From Papaver somniferum (lineage: Eukaryota > Streptophyta > Magnoliopsida > Ranunculales > Papaveraceae): a stretch of DNA of 64,000 nt. The notes below the pieces were generated by a model that ran no database searches, was not told the origin of the DNA, and saw only the letters and a program-made list of their open reading frames with translations. Of this stretch, positions 1 through 10,953 are shown piece by piece. Position 1 is the stretch's first letter. Every line of letters begins with the position of its first letter. The stretch is from contig NC_039368.1 of NCBI RefSeq assembly GCF_003573695.1, forward strand, positions 9,137,860-9,201,859, given 5' to 3'. The translations under genes and the position numbers were made by a program.

Positions 1-40
1 GAAAGAGAAAAAGATCTCCACCTTAGAAGAAACCCTTACT

Positions 41-322
41 ATGTTAGCAAAGAACCATGAGATGTTATCAAAGAACCACTATGGTTTTCAAGAAGAAATC
101 AGGCAGAATTTTAAGAATAATTCTCAGTCTCTTGATAAATTAGAACTTCAAGTCGGCCAAATAGCTAAGTTTCTTAGTGAAAGAGAAGATGGAAGGTTCC
201 CTAGTCAAACTGATCCTAACCCTAAAGGAGAGAAATCGTACAATCATGTGAATTATATAAAAACCTTTAGGAGTGGAAAGAAAGTTGACAATAAGGTTGC
301 CATTCCTGATAGTGAGCTGTAA
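41..322 (+). pseudogene. Gag C-terminal fragment of element 1
   Basis: An open frame of 93 codons corresponding to the C-terminal linker of Athila-type Gag. It has a run rich in KNHEML and QNFKNNSQSL followed by LELQVGQIAKFLSEREDG and the segment FRSGKKVDNK that precedes the protease in this family. The same segments occur in element 3 on the other strand around 18400-18700. The frame ends at a TAA at about 320-322, while the following protease frame is shifted, so a small indel lies near 310-325. The RNA-binding core of Gag lies upstream of the window. Confidence 0.75.
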
Positions 323-1319
323 TTCTGAGCCAGAAAATGAGGAGACTGATAGAGTCTCCATAGAGACCATTGAGGGTCCTGTTGAGCCCGGCTTTGTTCC
401 TAGAGCCCAGTTCCCCCAGCTGCTAGTTCCAACTAAGAGGGAGTCCAACTTTAATGATATATTGGAGGTTTTTAAGCATGTTACTATCAACCTTCCATTG
501 TTAGATGCGATTAAGAAGATTCCCGCTTATGCCAAGTTTCTTAAGGATATGTATACGCGAAAGCGAAAACTTAGTGTCCAGAAGAAAGCCTTCCTAGCTA
601 GTCATGTGAGTTATATTATTCAGAATACCACTACTCCAAAGTATAAAGACCCAGGGTCCCCTACTATTTCTTGCAAAATAGGTAAATACCGTGTCGAGAA
701 AGCTTTGCTTGACTTAGGAGCGAGTGTGAACTTACTCCCATACCATATGTACCTTAAGCTAGGACTTGGTGAGATGAAACCTACCAAGATGACACTTCTG
801 TTAGCTGATAGGTCCGTTAAAATTCCTGGTGGTGTTATCGAGGACGTTCTTATTGAGGTCGACAAGTTTATGTATCCAGTGGATTTTGTTATCCTAGATA
901 CCCGACCTGTCCCTGACCCAGAGAACCAAATACCAGTGATTTTAGGTCGCCCGTTTTTAGCTACATCCAATGTGATCATTAATTGTCGAAATGGTATTAT
1001 GAATTTGTCTTTTGGTAATATGACTATTGAGCTGAACATTTTTAATATTAGTAAGCTGCTCTCTGAACTAGATGATTCAAGCATAGAAGAGGTGAACATT
1101 ATAGGAACATTAGTCGATGAGTCATTACCAAACACTTTGTTAGAAGATCCATTAGAGAAATTCCTAGCCCACTTTGGGATTGATTTAGATGATGACGATG
1201 TGATTAATGAGGTGAATTCTTTGTTAGATTCAACCCCTTTGATAGACACTAGTAATGGCTGGAAACCTAAGTTCGAACCTCTACCCGTTTCTAAGTCTAC
1301 CGTAGTTCCTTCGTTATAA
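318..1319 (+). pseudogene. Aspartic protease region of element 1 pol
   Basis: Retropepsin-like domain that would cut the Gag-Pol polyprotein. The catalytic motif appears as LLDLGASVNLLPY near 700-740 (DLGAS in place of the usual D-T/S-G), with the second conserved segment VILGRPFLAT near 940-965. Upstream lies the conserved Athila spacer IPAYAKFLKDM. The frame stays open to a TAA at 1317-1319, where element 3 has a glutamate codon, so this stop is a mutation inside pol and not the true end. The C-terminal acidic stretch (DLDDDDVINEVNSLLD) links protease to RT. Confidence 0.85.
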
Positions 1320-1331
1320 AAGCCTCCTAAG

Positions 1332-2423
1332 TTGGACCTTAAACCACTACAAAATACCCTGAAGTATGTGTTTTTAGGCCCATATGAAACTTTACATGTG
1401 ATTATAGCATCCGACTTGGATAGTGATCAGGAAAGTAGGCTAGTGACCGTCCTTCAGAATAACAAGGAAGCTTTAGGGTGGACCATAGCAGACATTAAGG
1501 GTATAAGTGCTACTGATTGTATGCATCATATATATTTAGGGAGTGACACCAAACCTTCTAGGGAGATGCAACGTTGAGTGAACCCTAATATGAAAGAAGT
1601 AGTTCGAACCGAGGTTCTTAATCTGTTAGATGTAGGCATTATCTACCCTATTTCAGAATGATAACAATGAGTTAATCCCAACTCGGGTGACCATGGGTTG
1701 GCGTGTCTGTATTGACTATAGGAAATTGAACAAGGTCACTAGGAAGGACCACTTTCCCCTTCCCTTCATCGACCAAATGCTAGAGAGATTAGCTGGACGT
1801 AGCCATTATTGCTTTTTAGATGGATACTGCGGTTATAATCAGGTTGTCATAGCCCCAGAATACCAAGATAAAACCACTTTTACCTGTCCCTTTGGTACCT
1901 TTGTGTATAGACGCATGCCTTTCGGGCTATGTATTCCCCCATTGCGAGCTTTTGTATGGTGAGCATATTTTCTAACATGGTAGAACGGTTCTTAGAGGTC
2001 TTTATGGATGATTTTTCAGTGTTTGGTTCGTCTTTTGATGAGTGCTTGCATCATTTCTCATTAGTTTTGACTAGGTGTAAGGAAAAGAATTTAGTGCTTA
2101 ATCAGGAGAAATGTCACTTCATGGTTCGTTCAGGAATTGTTCTAGGGCATATCGTATCTTCGAAGGGTATAGAGGTAGATAGAGCCAAAGTTGACCTTAT
2201 TAAAACTTTACAGGCCCCAAAAACCATAAGAGATATTAGGTCATTCTTAGGGCATGCAGGTTTTTATCGTCGATTCATTAAGGATTTTAGCTTGATTTCT
2301 AGACCTCTTTGCAATTTGCTTGCAAAAGATGTTAAGTTTGTCTTTTATGAAGCTTGTTTAGAGGCTTTTGAGAAGCTTAAGACTTTACTCACTACCACCC
2401 CCATAGTCCAGGCACCCAACTAG
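1332..2423 (+). pseudogene. Reverse transcriptase of element 1 pol, disrupted
   Basis: RT copies element RNA into DNA. Recognisable segments are VCIDYRKLNKVTRKDHFPLP (about 1705-1765), the fingers/palm segment CFLDGYCGYNQV, and the active-site block FMDDFSVFG near 2004-2030, the FMDD form of YxDD. The N-terminal part ends at a TGA at 1575-1577 (a CGA arginine codon in element 3). About 62 bp around 1656 are missing relative to element 3, with CAG at both ends of the gap. A frame change near 1930-1960 follows, and a TAG at 2421-2423 replaces a tryptophan codon. It cannot encode an active enzyme. Confidence 0.88.
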
Positions 2424-2876
2424 AACTTACACTTTGAGATCATGTGTGATGCTTCAGATTATGCTATTGGTGTTGTGCTAGGTCAGCGAGAAAACAAATT
2501 ACTTCATGTAATTTACTATGCTAGCAAAACTCTGAATGATGCCCAGTTGAACTATACCACTACCGTGAAGGAACTGTTAGCCATTGTGTTTGCCTTAGAA
2601 AAGTTTAGACCCTATCTCTTAGGTTCTAAGATCGTAATATATACTGATCATGCTGCTTTGAAATATCTTCTGTCTAAAAAGGATACAAAACCTAGATTGA
2701 TTAGGTGGATCCTTTTGTCGCAAGAGTTTTCTCCAGACATTAGAGATAAAAAGGGTTCCGAAAATGTAGTAGCAGACCACTTGTCTAGGCTAGTTGTTGA
2801 TTCCCCTTATGGTTACCTTCCTATGAGGGATGGCTTTCTTGATGAACAACTGTTCTTTGTTACCCAATTACCGTGA
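2424..2876 (+). pseudogene. RNase H domain of element 1 pol
   Basis: RNase H removes the RNA strand during reverse transcription. The open frame from about 2442 contains [15 protein letters not shown] with the first catalytic aspartate, [34 protein letters not shown] with the glutamate-containing helix (split here for length, contiguous in the sequence), [11 protein letters not shown] with the third acidic residue and [11 protein letters not shown] at the end. It stops at a TGA (2874-2876) that is a tryptophan codon in element 3. Element 3 has lost the first catalytic aspartate segment, so this copy keeps the better RNase H core. Confidence 0.85.
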
Positions 2877-3613
2877 TATGCAAATATAGCGAACTATCTT
2901 GTTACTGGTCGAATGTCCCGACATTGGGGTAAACAAGATCGTTCTAGGTTTTTAGCCGAGGTGAAGAACTTCTTTTGGGATGATCCTTATTTGTTTAAGT
3001 ATTATCCAGACCAGATTATTAGGAGATGTATACCTGAGAATGACCAGTCCAGTATTATTTCCTTTTGTCATGATCAAGCTTGTGGGGGTCACTTTAGTGC
3101 TAAGAAGACTGATGCTAAAATATTGCAGTGTGGATTCTATTGACCTTCGTTGTTTAAAGACTCCCACAGTTTCTGTGTTACTTGTGAAAGTTGCCAGAAA
3201 TTAGGAACCATTTCCCGTAGGAACATGATGCCCTTGAACCCTATTTTAGTTGTTTAGGTCTTTGATATGTGGGGTATTGACTTTATGGGTCCATTTCCTA
3301 ATTATTTTGGTAACTTATACATCCTTGTCGTTGTAGACTATGTCTCTAAGTGGATTGAGGCGGTTGCGTGTAAAACCAATGAACATAGGGTTGTGATTGA
3401 GTTCTTGAAAGATAATATACTTACATGTTTTTCAACAATTAGTGATGGAGGGACACACTTTTTTAGTGGACCTTTTAGGCTTTTGATGAAGAAATATGGT
3501 ATCACACATAAGATAGCTACCCCGTATCATCCACAGACTAGTGGTCAAGTAGAGGTTTCCAATTGGGAGATGAAACATATATTAGATAAAACAATTAATC
3601 CTAATTAGAAAGA
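2877..3613 (+). pseudogene. Integrase of element 1 pol, truncated
   Basis: Integrase inserts the DNA copy into the genome. The HHCC zinc-binding region ([19 protein letters not shown], then CESCQ) lies near 3070-3200, and the DDE core follows: [11 protein letters not shown] near 3270, ISDGGTHFF near 3438 and [16 protein letters not shown] near 3530-3570, so all three acidic residues are present. Stops occur at 3141-3143 (TGA for Trp), near 3256 and at 3606-3608. The gene is then interrupted by element 3 at 3619, exactly where the relative reads K-D-W-S-S-R. Confidence 0.87.
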
Positions 3614-3618
3614 CTAGT

Positions 3619-4606
3619 TGATGTGATTTCAAGTTGAGTTGTAGTAATAAGTTCGTTGAGAGTTGTGAAAGCAATATATTTAAGATTTAATTTTTAAGAC
3701 TAAAAATATAGCAAACTTCAATAAAAGTGATATGAAAAATATGGAGAAGACTGGGGCTATGGAATCCACTATTTACCAATATCAAAATGATTTATATTCT
3801 CTAATTATAATCTTGCAAATCATGCATTCAAATTGATTCTTAATATTGCAATAGTTGATTTTTTAGAAATAACAATTGTAGATCGAAAGTATGGGACATC
3901 AAGACCCTAGGCTAGCATGCTCCATCAATTGAAATGACAATTGTTTGACAAAAACCATTTTATCAATTTATTTATCCAGGGAAATAATCATATAATAATT
4001 GCATAAGTTAGAGATTACCACTTTTCATTGGTGAAATAGCTTCCTCCTTCGCCCCCAGAGGATGGGTTTAGCTCATCATTGTGTAAACACGCTCAAAATA
4101 TTTGTTCATTGGTTCAAAAATTGTTCACAAAGATGAAATGGAGAGAAAATAATGAAAATCGGGTGTTTGCAACGTTGTTAATTGTTGCAAAACACTGTTA
4201 TAGAGAACGATAAAGGGAAACTTTCGTTGTCACTGTTGCTTGTACGACTGTCAAATATGTGTCGCAATCACTGTAGCAATTACGACTGCTCCATGTGGTC
4301 TTATGTTCTTCGTATCTTCTTCAATAGCAGCATCAGCAATTCTCTCAAACTCATGTTTCTTTGCTCTGGTCTCTCCCCCGATCACTCTGTAACCCTTTTA
4401 TGAACCACATCAACCTTTTTATACTTCTCAGGCACAAGAAATCCTCACCATAACTCCAAATATCTCCGTAATGAATAAAACATATTTTCACGGGATTATT
4501 TCCTTTTGTTGATCCTTCACGCGTCTGTTGTGTTTAAAACTTTCCAAAATCAACTAATACACGTATCAGATGGTGTTACAGAAGCTTCAGACACACGCCA
4601 TCTCCC
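3619..4606 (-). repeat. Element 3 3' LTR, distal part
   Basis: Starts TGATGTGATTTC at 3619 and matches 21076-22060 closely over its whole length, so it is the terminal end of the element 3 LTR read backwards. A TATA-like TATAAAAAG lies on the minus strand at 4423-4415. The last five bases, CTCCC (4602-4606), are repeated at 12823-12827, where the other part of the same LTR resumes. Confidence 0.92.
4602..4606. repeat. Target site duplication of element 2, left copy
   Basis: CTCCC, repeated at 12823-12827 directly after element 2. In the uninterrupted 5' LTR of element 3 the same site reads once, in CCATCTCCCAAATAGC at 22047-22062. Confidence 0.9.
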
Positions 4607-6181
4607 TGATAGATGCATTTTTTTGTCTATTTTATTCTCAATGTTCTGTATTGTTAGTGATCGATTTTTACTTATTATGGTGTTTTGTGTGCTTGTAGGT
4701 ATTTTTGGAAAATAAACATTTTTGGAAAATCGGCTCGAAAAATTATGCGAAGCACCCCCAGAGGTCATTTGCTAAGCGGACTCCCACTTTGAATAAGGGG
4801 CAACTCAATTACTAAAGGGCACCCCAGGGTGTCAAGTTTTATTCGCACTCCCATTTCTGTTAGGGGGAGTCCCTTTTTCTTCACGGATTATCCAAATTTT
4901 GGCGGGAAATTATATTTGAATATTTTGTTGATAGCGTATTTCCCTAGATTAATACTTGGAGAGATTCTTGGAGATTTTGTTGCGAAGATGGATTGACTAT
5001 GGACTGATTTACCGAAACAGGGTTGGTAATATCTTTGGATTCGAATAAAATTGGTTATTCTCGTCGGTTTAAGAAAGCAGGGCAAGCCACGTACGAGAAA
5101 GATACTCGGGATTTTTTGTGCCATGTTGAGGGGATTTTATGAGGCTACTTCATGTATAACTGCTACTGGGATTATGTAGAAACGTATTGGAGCAATTTTG
5201 TGTACAACAGACACGTGAAGAGACAATGGAAGGAAGATATTCCCGTAAATGGTAGGAAAATAATCTCAGAACAATGCAAAAGATTTAAGGAGTTATTACG
5301 CTTATGTTGGCTATATAAAGGTTCTACGGAGTTCATAGTAGGGGATTGAGAGTTAGGGGTGGAAACAGAGGTACTTGGTGAGCTGTAGAGAAGAAATCAG
5401 AGGTTGCAGAGTCGTTTCTGCTGCTGCTGCACCTCAAAAACACGAAGAACATTAGACATTCAGAAACAGTCGTAAAAGCTACAGTGACAACGGCAGAAGC
5501 TTGTGGGTCGTATAGCTACAGTGACAGTGGCATATACTATTTATCGTACTCTGTAACAGTGGGTTTGTAACGTTTCCCTTGCGTTGCAAATTCCTGATTT
5601 AGATTTTCATCATTTGTAAGCACCTTTGAGCAATGAAATCAACTTTTGAGCGTGTTTCCAACATCATGATGGGCTAAACCCAATCCTTGGGGCTATGAAG
5701 GAAGTCATCGTTTCGGTAAAAGTGATATATTTCTAATAATTAATTACAACAACTCTATTATGATTTTTGCATTGAACTAAAAATTGTTTATATGATTTTG
5801 ATTAGTTAGATGTATTTTCTCTTGATAGAATATGCTTGCTTTAGGGTTTTGATATTCTATGCTTGGATTAACATCTATTCTGTTGGAAATCTACATGTCT
5901 AGGCAATACTATTAGAATCAATTTGAATGTTGAGTTGCATAATTATTGTTTTATTAAATCACTAATATCAACCAATGGTGGAAAGGGAGACGGGCATCCT
6001 AGGCCTATAAATAGAAGCTTCTTTCAGTCTCTATTTGGAAATCCTAGCCCTATTCTCTCCATAATTTTCACAGCATCTTTTTAAATTAGTTCGCTATTTT
6101 TATTTATTAAAAAAATCTGAAAATCCGCTTTCACAAGTCTTGAACGAATCATACTACTACAACAACTTCAAAATCACATTA
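4607..6181 (+). repeat. Element 2 5' LTR
   Basis: Begins TGATAGATGCA and ends near CACATTA at 6181, before the primer site. It matches the 3' LTR (11483-12822), which lacks roughly 140 bp near its start, about 55 bp near its end (including the segment with TATAAATAG) and about 48 bp at the terminus. Two TATA-like sequences are present (5312 and 6006). An internal open frame (5152-5349) recurs in the 3' LTR but looks like chance. Confidence 0.9.
5312..5320 (+). promoter_or_regulatory. Candidate TATA box in element 2 5' LTR
   Basis: TATATAAAG in the context GGCTATATAAAGGTTC. The same box is kept in the 3' LTR near 12042. A second candidate, TATAAATAG at 6006, is deleted from the 3' LTR. Which one drives transcription cannot be told from sequence. 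Confidence 0.5.
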
Positions 6182-6187
6182 AATTTT

Positions 6188-6205
6188 TGGCGCCGTTGAC
6201 GCGGA
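6188..6205 (+). other. Primer binding site, tRNA-Asp type
   Basis: TGGCGCCGTTGACGCGGA lies a few bases after the LTR. It resembles the complement of a plant tRNA-Asp 3' end, the primer typical of Athila-type elements. Element 3 has TGGCGCCGCCGACGCGGA at the matching place. Confidence 0.75.
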
Positions 6206-6673
6206 CTTGTCTTTAGGCTAGAGTTTTTAGATTTTCTTTTTTTTTTTTAGGTTTTTATTTTAATTTGTTCTTCTTTGCGTTTTTGGGTTTTTGTCTTTTT
6301 CTTTCATATTTTGGAATTTGGAGCGAAAGAAAATTTTGCCAAAGCTTTTGGTGAATACTTAAAGACTGGAGTAAAAGGCAAAGCGAAAAGAGCGAAAGAA
6401 GATTTTTTTTATATAAAAAAAAGAGAGATATTTTTATTTTTGTAGATTTTTTTTTTTAGACTTTCTTTTTCTTTTGCACTTTATATTTTTGGACTTTGGA
6501 CTTTAAATTTTGGGACATTATTTTTAAACCCTACGGAAGGGTAGTTTAAATATAAACTGTTTGCAGAGAAGGACGGTGATTACGATATCACCTCGGCCCC
6601 TCAGGTTCGTACATGACATAAGAGTCGTGGCCCGAGTCGACTACAAAGGTTCATCCCCCGTCTGGTACGAGAG

Positions 6674-7292
6674 GTAAGTTTGTCGAAACACTCATGAATT
6701 CCCTGTCAGCGAGTTACTGTCTTCCTTCGTATGCATATATGTTGAGGACTTGAAAACGGCTGCTTTAATTTCATAGTAAAGGGAAAGGACTGTCCATACA
6801 AGATAAGGGTTCGGATTTCATCACCGTTCTCTTCTTGCCCGCCTTAGGAAAACGACACCAAACGCGAACCTAAGCCTAAAATTTTGACTAGAACGAGACC
6901 GATAGGGCAACGAGCTTAACAGGAAAGTCATTCGAAAAATATTGGTTACTCTTTTAAGCATACTTCGAAGTTCTTGACGGTTTCTGTAAGTTGAATGCGT
7001 GACTGCGCCGCCTTGTAATATCGCGCGAGGCCTTGGGTATCAAAGCTCCATCGAGCTTCCCTCGCCTCTATTCAACTTACTTTAACTCGGATTGATTCCA
7101 GAGGGGTTTGCTTAAATTGTAACGAATTCCCGTTCGAAGGATTAGAAGCTAGTCTAGAAACAATCTAAGTGGAGCCGTCATGCTTTTTGTTTTCTAGAAA
7201 TCAGTAGGTTTGCTGTGGTGGAGTCATCCTTGTTTGTGTTTGCATAGAACATCCCTTCCTTTTTAGGATTTTTTTTGATTTTGTTTTTCTAG
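6674..7292 (+). other. Candidate leader intron upstream of gag (element 2)
   Basis: The leader has a strong plant donor, GAG|GTAAGTTTG, at 6674 and a pyrimidine-rich acceptor, TTTTGTTTTTCTAG, ending at 7292, four bases before the gag ATG at 7296. Both sites are kept in element 3 (minus strand 20579 and 19968), giving introns of 619 and 612 bp. Removal would bring the cap close to the gag start and skip the upstream ATGs. This is inferred from sites alone; the unspliced form must still be used as genomic RNA. Confidence 0.45.
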
Positions 7293-7295
7293 TGT

Positions 7296-8869
7296 ATGCC
7301 CGAAGTTTTTAAACGGGCTTGGAAAAGAAACACTCTAGGTCGTTTGATTAGTGAAAACCTAGTAGTTCTTCTTGTGAAGCGGGGAGCTCGAAGACTCTTC
7401 TTTTGAGAGCCCCGTTTTTGGAAACTTCAGTTTTGAGAATCTGTCTTTGTGAGGAAAGTACCCCTAGTACTCCTAGTCCTTTGGTAGTGCCAGAAATGGC
7501 AACTTTGAAAGCTTTGCTAAACCCAACTAGGACCTCCCCGTCTTGTATCAAGTTAGCTGAAACCGAGGCAAATTATGAACTGAAACCTGGGACTTTACAG
7601 ATGCTCCCAATGTTTTTAGGGAAGGAGAATGAGAACCCCTATTTTCATGTTAGGGAATTTGAGGAAGTTTGTAGTACTCTGAAAATTAAAAACCTAAGTG
7701 ATGATGCGTTGAAACTTAGGTTATTCCCCTTTTCCTTAAAAGATAAAGCCAAATCTTGGTTGTATAGTTTGGACTCTGAGTCAATTGAAACCTATGACCA
7801 ACTTACTTCTGCCTTTATACATAAGTTTTTCCCAAGGCATAAAACATCGTCTATTAGGACACAAATATGTACTTTTGCCCAACAAGAGGGAGAATCTTTA
7901 TATAGGTACTTAGAAAGGTTCAATGACTTGATATCTCAATGTCCTCATCATGGTTTGGAGAAGGTTAGGTTAGTTCAGATCCTCTACGAGGGTTTAGATT
8001 ATTCAACAACAACCATGGTTGAGTCCTTATGCACAGGTGGGTTTGAGAATAAAACTGTTGATGAAGCGATGACATTTTTGAATGAAATCGCCGATAAGAC
8101 CCAACAATGGGAAAATAGTAGGGAACCCCAGAAAACAATTCTTCTAAGTAGAGGAAATGTTAATAGGGTAGAAGGATCTTATGAGTCAGATGCCAAAATA
8201 GCAGCTATAGCCAAAAGGTTAGAAGCCTTAGAATTAGGTCATTCTAGTGGTAGTAGTGGAAGAAATGAGCCTTTTTGGGAAGGCCATGCTGTTGAAGAGC
8301 AAGCCAATGCTCTTTATAACAACACTAGGTTTGATAACCAACAGAAGTTTGACCCATATTCAGAAACCTATAACCCTGGCTGGAGAAACCATCCAAACCT
8401 TTCTTGGTCCAAGGGCCAGAATCAAGGTCAGTCTAGTAATGCTCAGGTTCCCCCAGGTTTTGGCTATACTAAGAATCCTTCAGCTCCGGCACAGTTTCAG
8501 ACCCTTCAGATAAGAAATCATGAGTTTAGAAGAGTCTCTTGCTTGTTAACTCGAACACTTTAGAATTTCAGCAATCGGTTGCAAGGATTAGATGAAAATA
8601 AAAAGAGTACAAGCTAACTCTCAGGCTATTTCCGAGTTGAAAACCCAGGTTAGTCAGATAAATGAGACATTGAGAGAAAAAGGAAAGTTTCCTAGTCAAC
8701 CACAACCCAACCCTAGGGGAGTCCATCAAATATCTTTAGCTGGTGAGAAATCATCAAACCATGTGAACTCGATAACAACCCTTAGGAGTGGTAAAACGGT
8801 AGACAATAAGGTAGCCATGCCTAGTGGACATACTGTAGTTCCACCTTCTACTTCCCAAGAGGACCCGTA
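7296..8869 (+). pseudogene. Gag of element 2, lightly damaged
   Basis: Capsid-type Gag (plant Retrotrans_gag family). The natural start is the ATG at 7296 (MPEVFKRAWKRNTLG), matching the element 3 start at 19964. An indel between about 7350 and 7400 breaks the frame, which is then open from 7403 to 8563. The conserved core includes MLPMFLGKENENPYFHVREF, LRLFPFSLKDKAKSWLYSL, FIHKFFPRHKT, QQEGESLYRYLERFNDLISQ and CPHHGLEKV. A frameshift near 8550 moves the C-terminal linker (ITTLRSGKTVDNKVAMPSGH) to a second frame ending at 8869. No CCHC zinc knuckle is visible, as expected for this lineage. Confidence 0.85.
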
Positions 8870-10275
8870 GACGAGGAAACTGAAACAGTCTCTAAGGATT
8901 CCCAAGAAATTCCTGATAGGTCTACCTTTGTGCCTAGAGCCCCATATCCACATTTGTTAGCCCCAACAAAGAAGGAGTCGACTTTCAACGAGATAATGGA
9001 AACATTTAAGCAGGTGAACATCAACATTCCGCTATTAGAAGCAATTAGGCAGATGCCTGCTTATGCCAAGTTCCTTAAAGATCTTTGTACACGAAAGCGT
9101 AAGCTTAATGTCCATAAGAAAGTTTTTTAGCTGGTCAGGTAAGTTCCATTCTTCTGAACCAAACACCCCCTAAGTATAAGGATCCTGGATGCCCCACCAT
9201 ATCTTGTGCGATTGGTAATCACATGGTCGATAAAGCTTTACTTGACTTAGGAGCTAGTGTTAACTTACTCCCGTATCATGTATACACCCAGCTAGGTCTT
9301 GGTAAGTTGAAACCGACTAAAATGACACTACAATTAGCTGATAGGTCTGTCAAAGTCCCTCGTGGTGTCATAGAGGATGTTCTGATTGAGGTTGATAAGT
9401 TTATTTATCCTGTGGATTTCGTTGTTCTAGACACCCAGCCTGTTCAGGACCCAAGTCGTCAAATCCCAGTGATTTTAGGTCGCCCATTTTTAGCCACAGC
9501 TAACGCTGTCATCAACTGTAGGACTGGGCTTATGAACATATCCTTTGGTAATATGACCACTGAACTAAATGTCTTTAATGTTACTAGACAACCTTCTGAG
9601 AATGATGATTTAGAAGAAGTGAATATGATTAGCACTTTAGTTCAGGATTTGGTTCAGGATAATTGGCTTGACACTTTACTGGTAGATTCTTTAGATGATT
9701 TTGAGGAAACCATTCTCTTAGATCAGATATGTGATCAATCTTTAGAAGAAGCTCTTGAGTATTTTAAAGATTCTATGGACCCAGAAATTCAGGCAATAGT
9801 TTTAGGTTTTTCTGAGAATAATGATGACCCTAAGTTTGGGGGTAGAGAACTAGAAGAATCTCTTGAGTATTTTAAGGACTCTGAAGATCCGGAAATTCAA
9901 GAAATAGTTAGAGGTTTGTCTGTGAACCCTAAGTTCGGGGATAGTGATGGTTCTTGTGATTGTATCATGTCCCTAATTAGAGTCCCTAACTTGGGACTCG
10001 AGCCTTGTACATCTGAGATATTACTTGAGTCTTTTCAGACTCCGCAACCCGATCCTCCTGATACTGTCCAGGAGGTAACCCAGGTATTAGAGACCCGTTT
10101 TTCGGATGAATCTATTTATCGAGACACACATATGAAGTTCATTTACGTGCCGCAGATAAACCCAGTTGTCTTGACAGAAACCTTAGATGAGGACGTGCTC
10201 ATTCTTTTCATTTTTCTGAATCAGTGCAGTTGTATCATACTGGTGTCATCTCTATTTGGTCTTATGGACCCATAA
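8870..10275 (+). pseudogene. Protease ORF of element 2 with acidic C-terminal repeats
   Basis: The Athila spacer (PAYAKFLKDLCTRKRKL) is in the frame 8930-9130, broken by a TAG. Just after, the frame 9223-10275 holds the retropepsin-like domain: LLDLGASVNLLPYHVY near 9238, ADRSVKVPRGVIEDVLIEVD, and PVILGRPFLATANAVINC near 9465. Instead of leading into RT, the frame continues for about 220 codons of acidic sequence with an internal duplication: EEALEYFKDSMDPEIQ and EESLEYFKDSEDPEIQ are about 108 bp apart (near 9748 and 9856). It ends with a hydrophobic tail at 10275. No RT motif follows. Confidence 0.8.
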
Positions 10276-10490
10276 TTGTTTCGACTATTGATATATGACT
10301 TTGGAAGGTGACAATCCTTTTTGAGGTATTTGATGTCTAGCTAAAGATATTAAATTTAGCATTTCCTGGGAGGTACTCATGCTTACGGTAATATCCTTCC
10401 TTATTTCTTTTTCCATCCATCAAGTGGTAACAGTTTCTTATTGTTCATGCTTTTAATTTCATATTTAGAACATTGAGGACAATGTTAGAT

Positions 10491-10712
10491 TTAAGTTTGG
10501 GGGTGGGGAAGTAACTTTTTGTTAGCTCTTAGCTGTAACAAATAAACTCCAGAGCCTAGAAATTTATGCTTATTAAGGTTGGCGCTAACCAATCTAAGTG
10601 GATGGGAATATCTTGGTTGTAGGATTTGAGGAACCAATCTGATTAGATGGAAACATCTAAAGAGTCTATTCATAAAAGCACCGAGCTCAGGTATTAGAAT
10701 TAAAAAAAACAT
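10491..10712 (-). CDS. Antisense ORF A of element 2 (73 codons)
   Basis: Runs opposite to gag and protease in the 3' untranslated block. Its partner in element 3 is at 14148-14372 (74 codons). The two share most residues, including NRLFRCFHLI, SHPLRLVSANLNKHKFLGSG and the C-terminal PHPQT, and both start and stop at the same places apart from one residue. The end of the ORF is the complement of the inner purine tract. No known domain is recognised. Conservation may simply reflect DNA similarity of related elements, so coding is unproven. Confidence 0.3.
   Translation of the reverse strand: MFFLILIPELGAFMNRLFRCFHLIRLVPQILQPRYSHPLRLVSANLNKHKFLGSGVYLLQLRANKKLLPHPQT
10493..10511 (+). other. Inner polypurine-tract-like sequence (element 2)
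   Basis: AAGTTTGGGGGTGGGGAAG. The same 19 bases occur on the minus strand in element 3 at 14370-14352. It shares AAGTTTGGGGGT with the LTR-adjacent tract about 975 bp downstream. Confidence 0.55.
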
Positions 10713-10761
10713 GGTAGTTTCGCCATATCTCGTTGAATCCCAATCCTTCTGTTTTTATTTT

Positions 10762-10953
10762 TTAAGTGATTTGGTGGGGCACACGATTCAAGTTGTTACC
10801 TTTGCTAGGGTGGAATAGAGTGATTGAGATACCAACATAAAAAAATAAAAAAACCCAGACCATTAGACCAACCGGAATAAATTCAATAAATTCGACTACT
10901 GGTGCCCTTGTATATGCCAGCTGTGTTGACCTAGAATTAGGTTTATCGACCAC
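10762..10953 (-). CDS. Antisense ORF B of element 2 (63 codons)
   Basis: Second antisense frame, upstream of ORF A in its own direction. It matches 13906-14097 of element 3, also 63 codons, sharing MVDKPNSRS, QLAYTRAPVV, FIEFIPVGLMVW, GISITLFHPS and RVPHQI. Length, start and stop are identical in the two elements despite point differences. Function is unknown and it could be non-coding. Confidence 0.3.
   Translation of the reverse strand: MVDKPNSRSTQLAYTRAPVVEFIEFIPVGLMVWVFLFFYVGISITLFHPSKGNNLNRVPHQIT

Larger units (their letters stand above)
1..3618 (+). mobile_element. Athila-lineage Ty3/gypsy element 1, decayed fragment
   Basis: Runs from the end of Gag through protease, RT, RNase H and most of integrase, in the order of non-chromovirus plant Ty3/gypsy elements. 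The left part continues outside the window, and its 3' end is cut inside integrase by element 3, whose LTR starts at 3619. The protein segments are very close to those of element 3, so a relative of the same family landed in it. At least seven in-frame stops and one roughly 62-bp deletion make it non-functional. The 5 bases CTAGT at 3614-3618 would be the target duplication of element 3, but the matching copy at its far side is not present. Confidence 0.9.

Noticed and set aside
620..1249. Long minus-strand frame opposite the protease of element 1 (and 17458-17835 opposite that of element 3).
   Set aside because: Shadow of the coding strand; the plus-frame protease explains the openness and the translation has no features.
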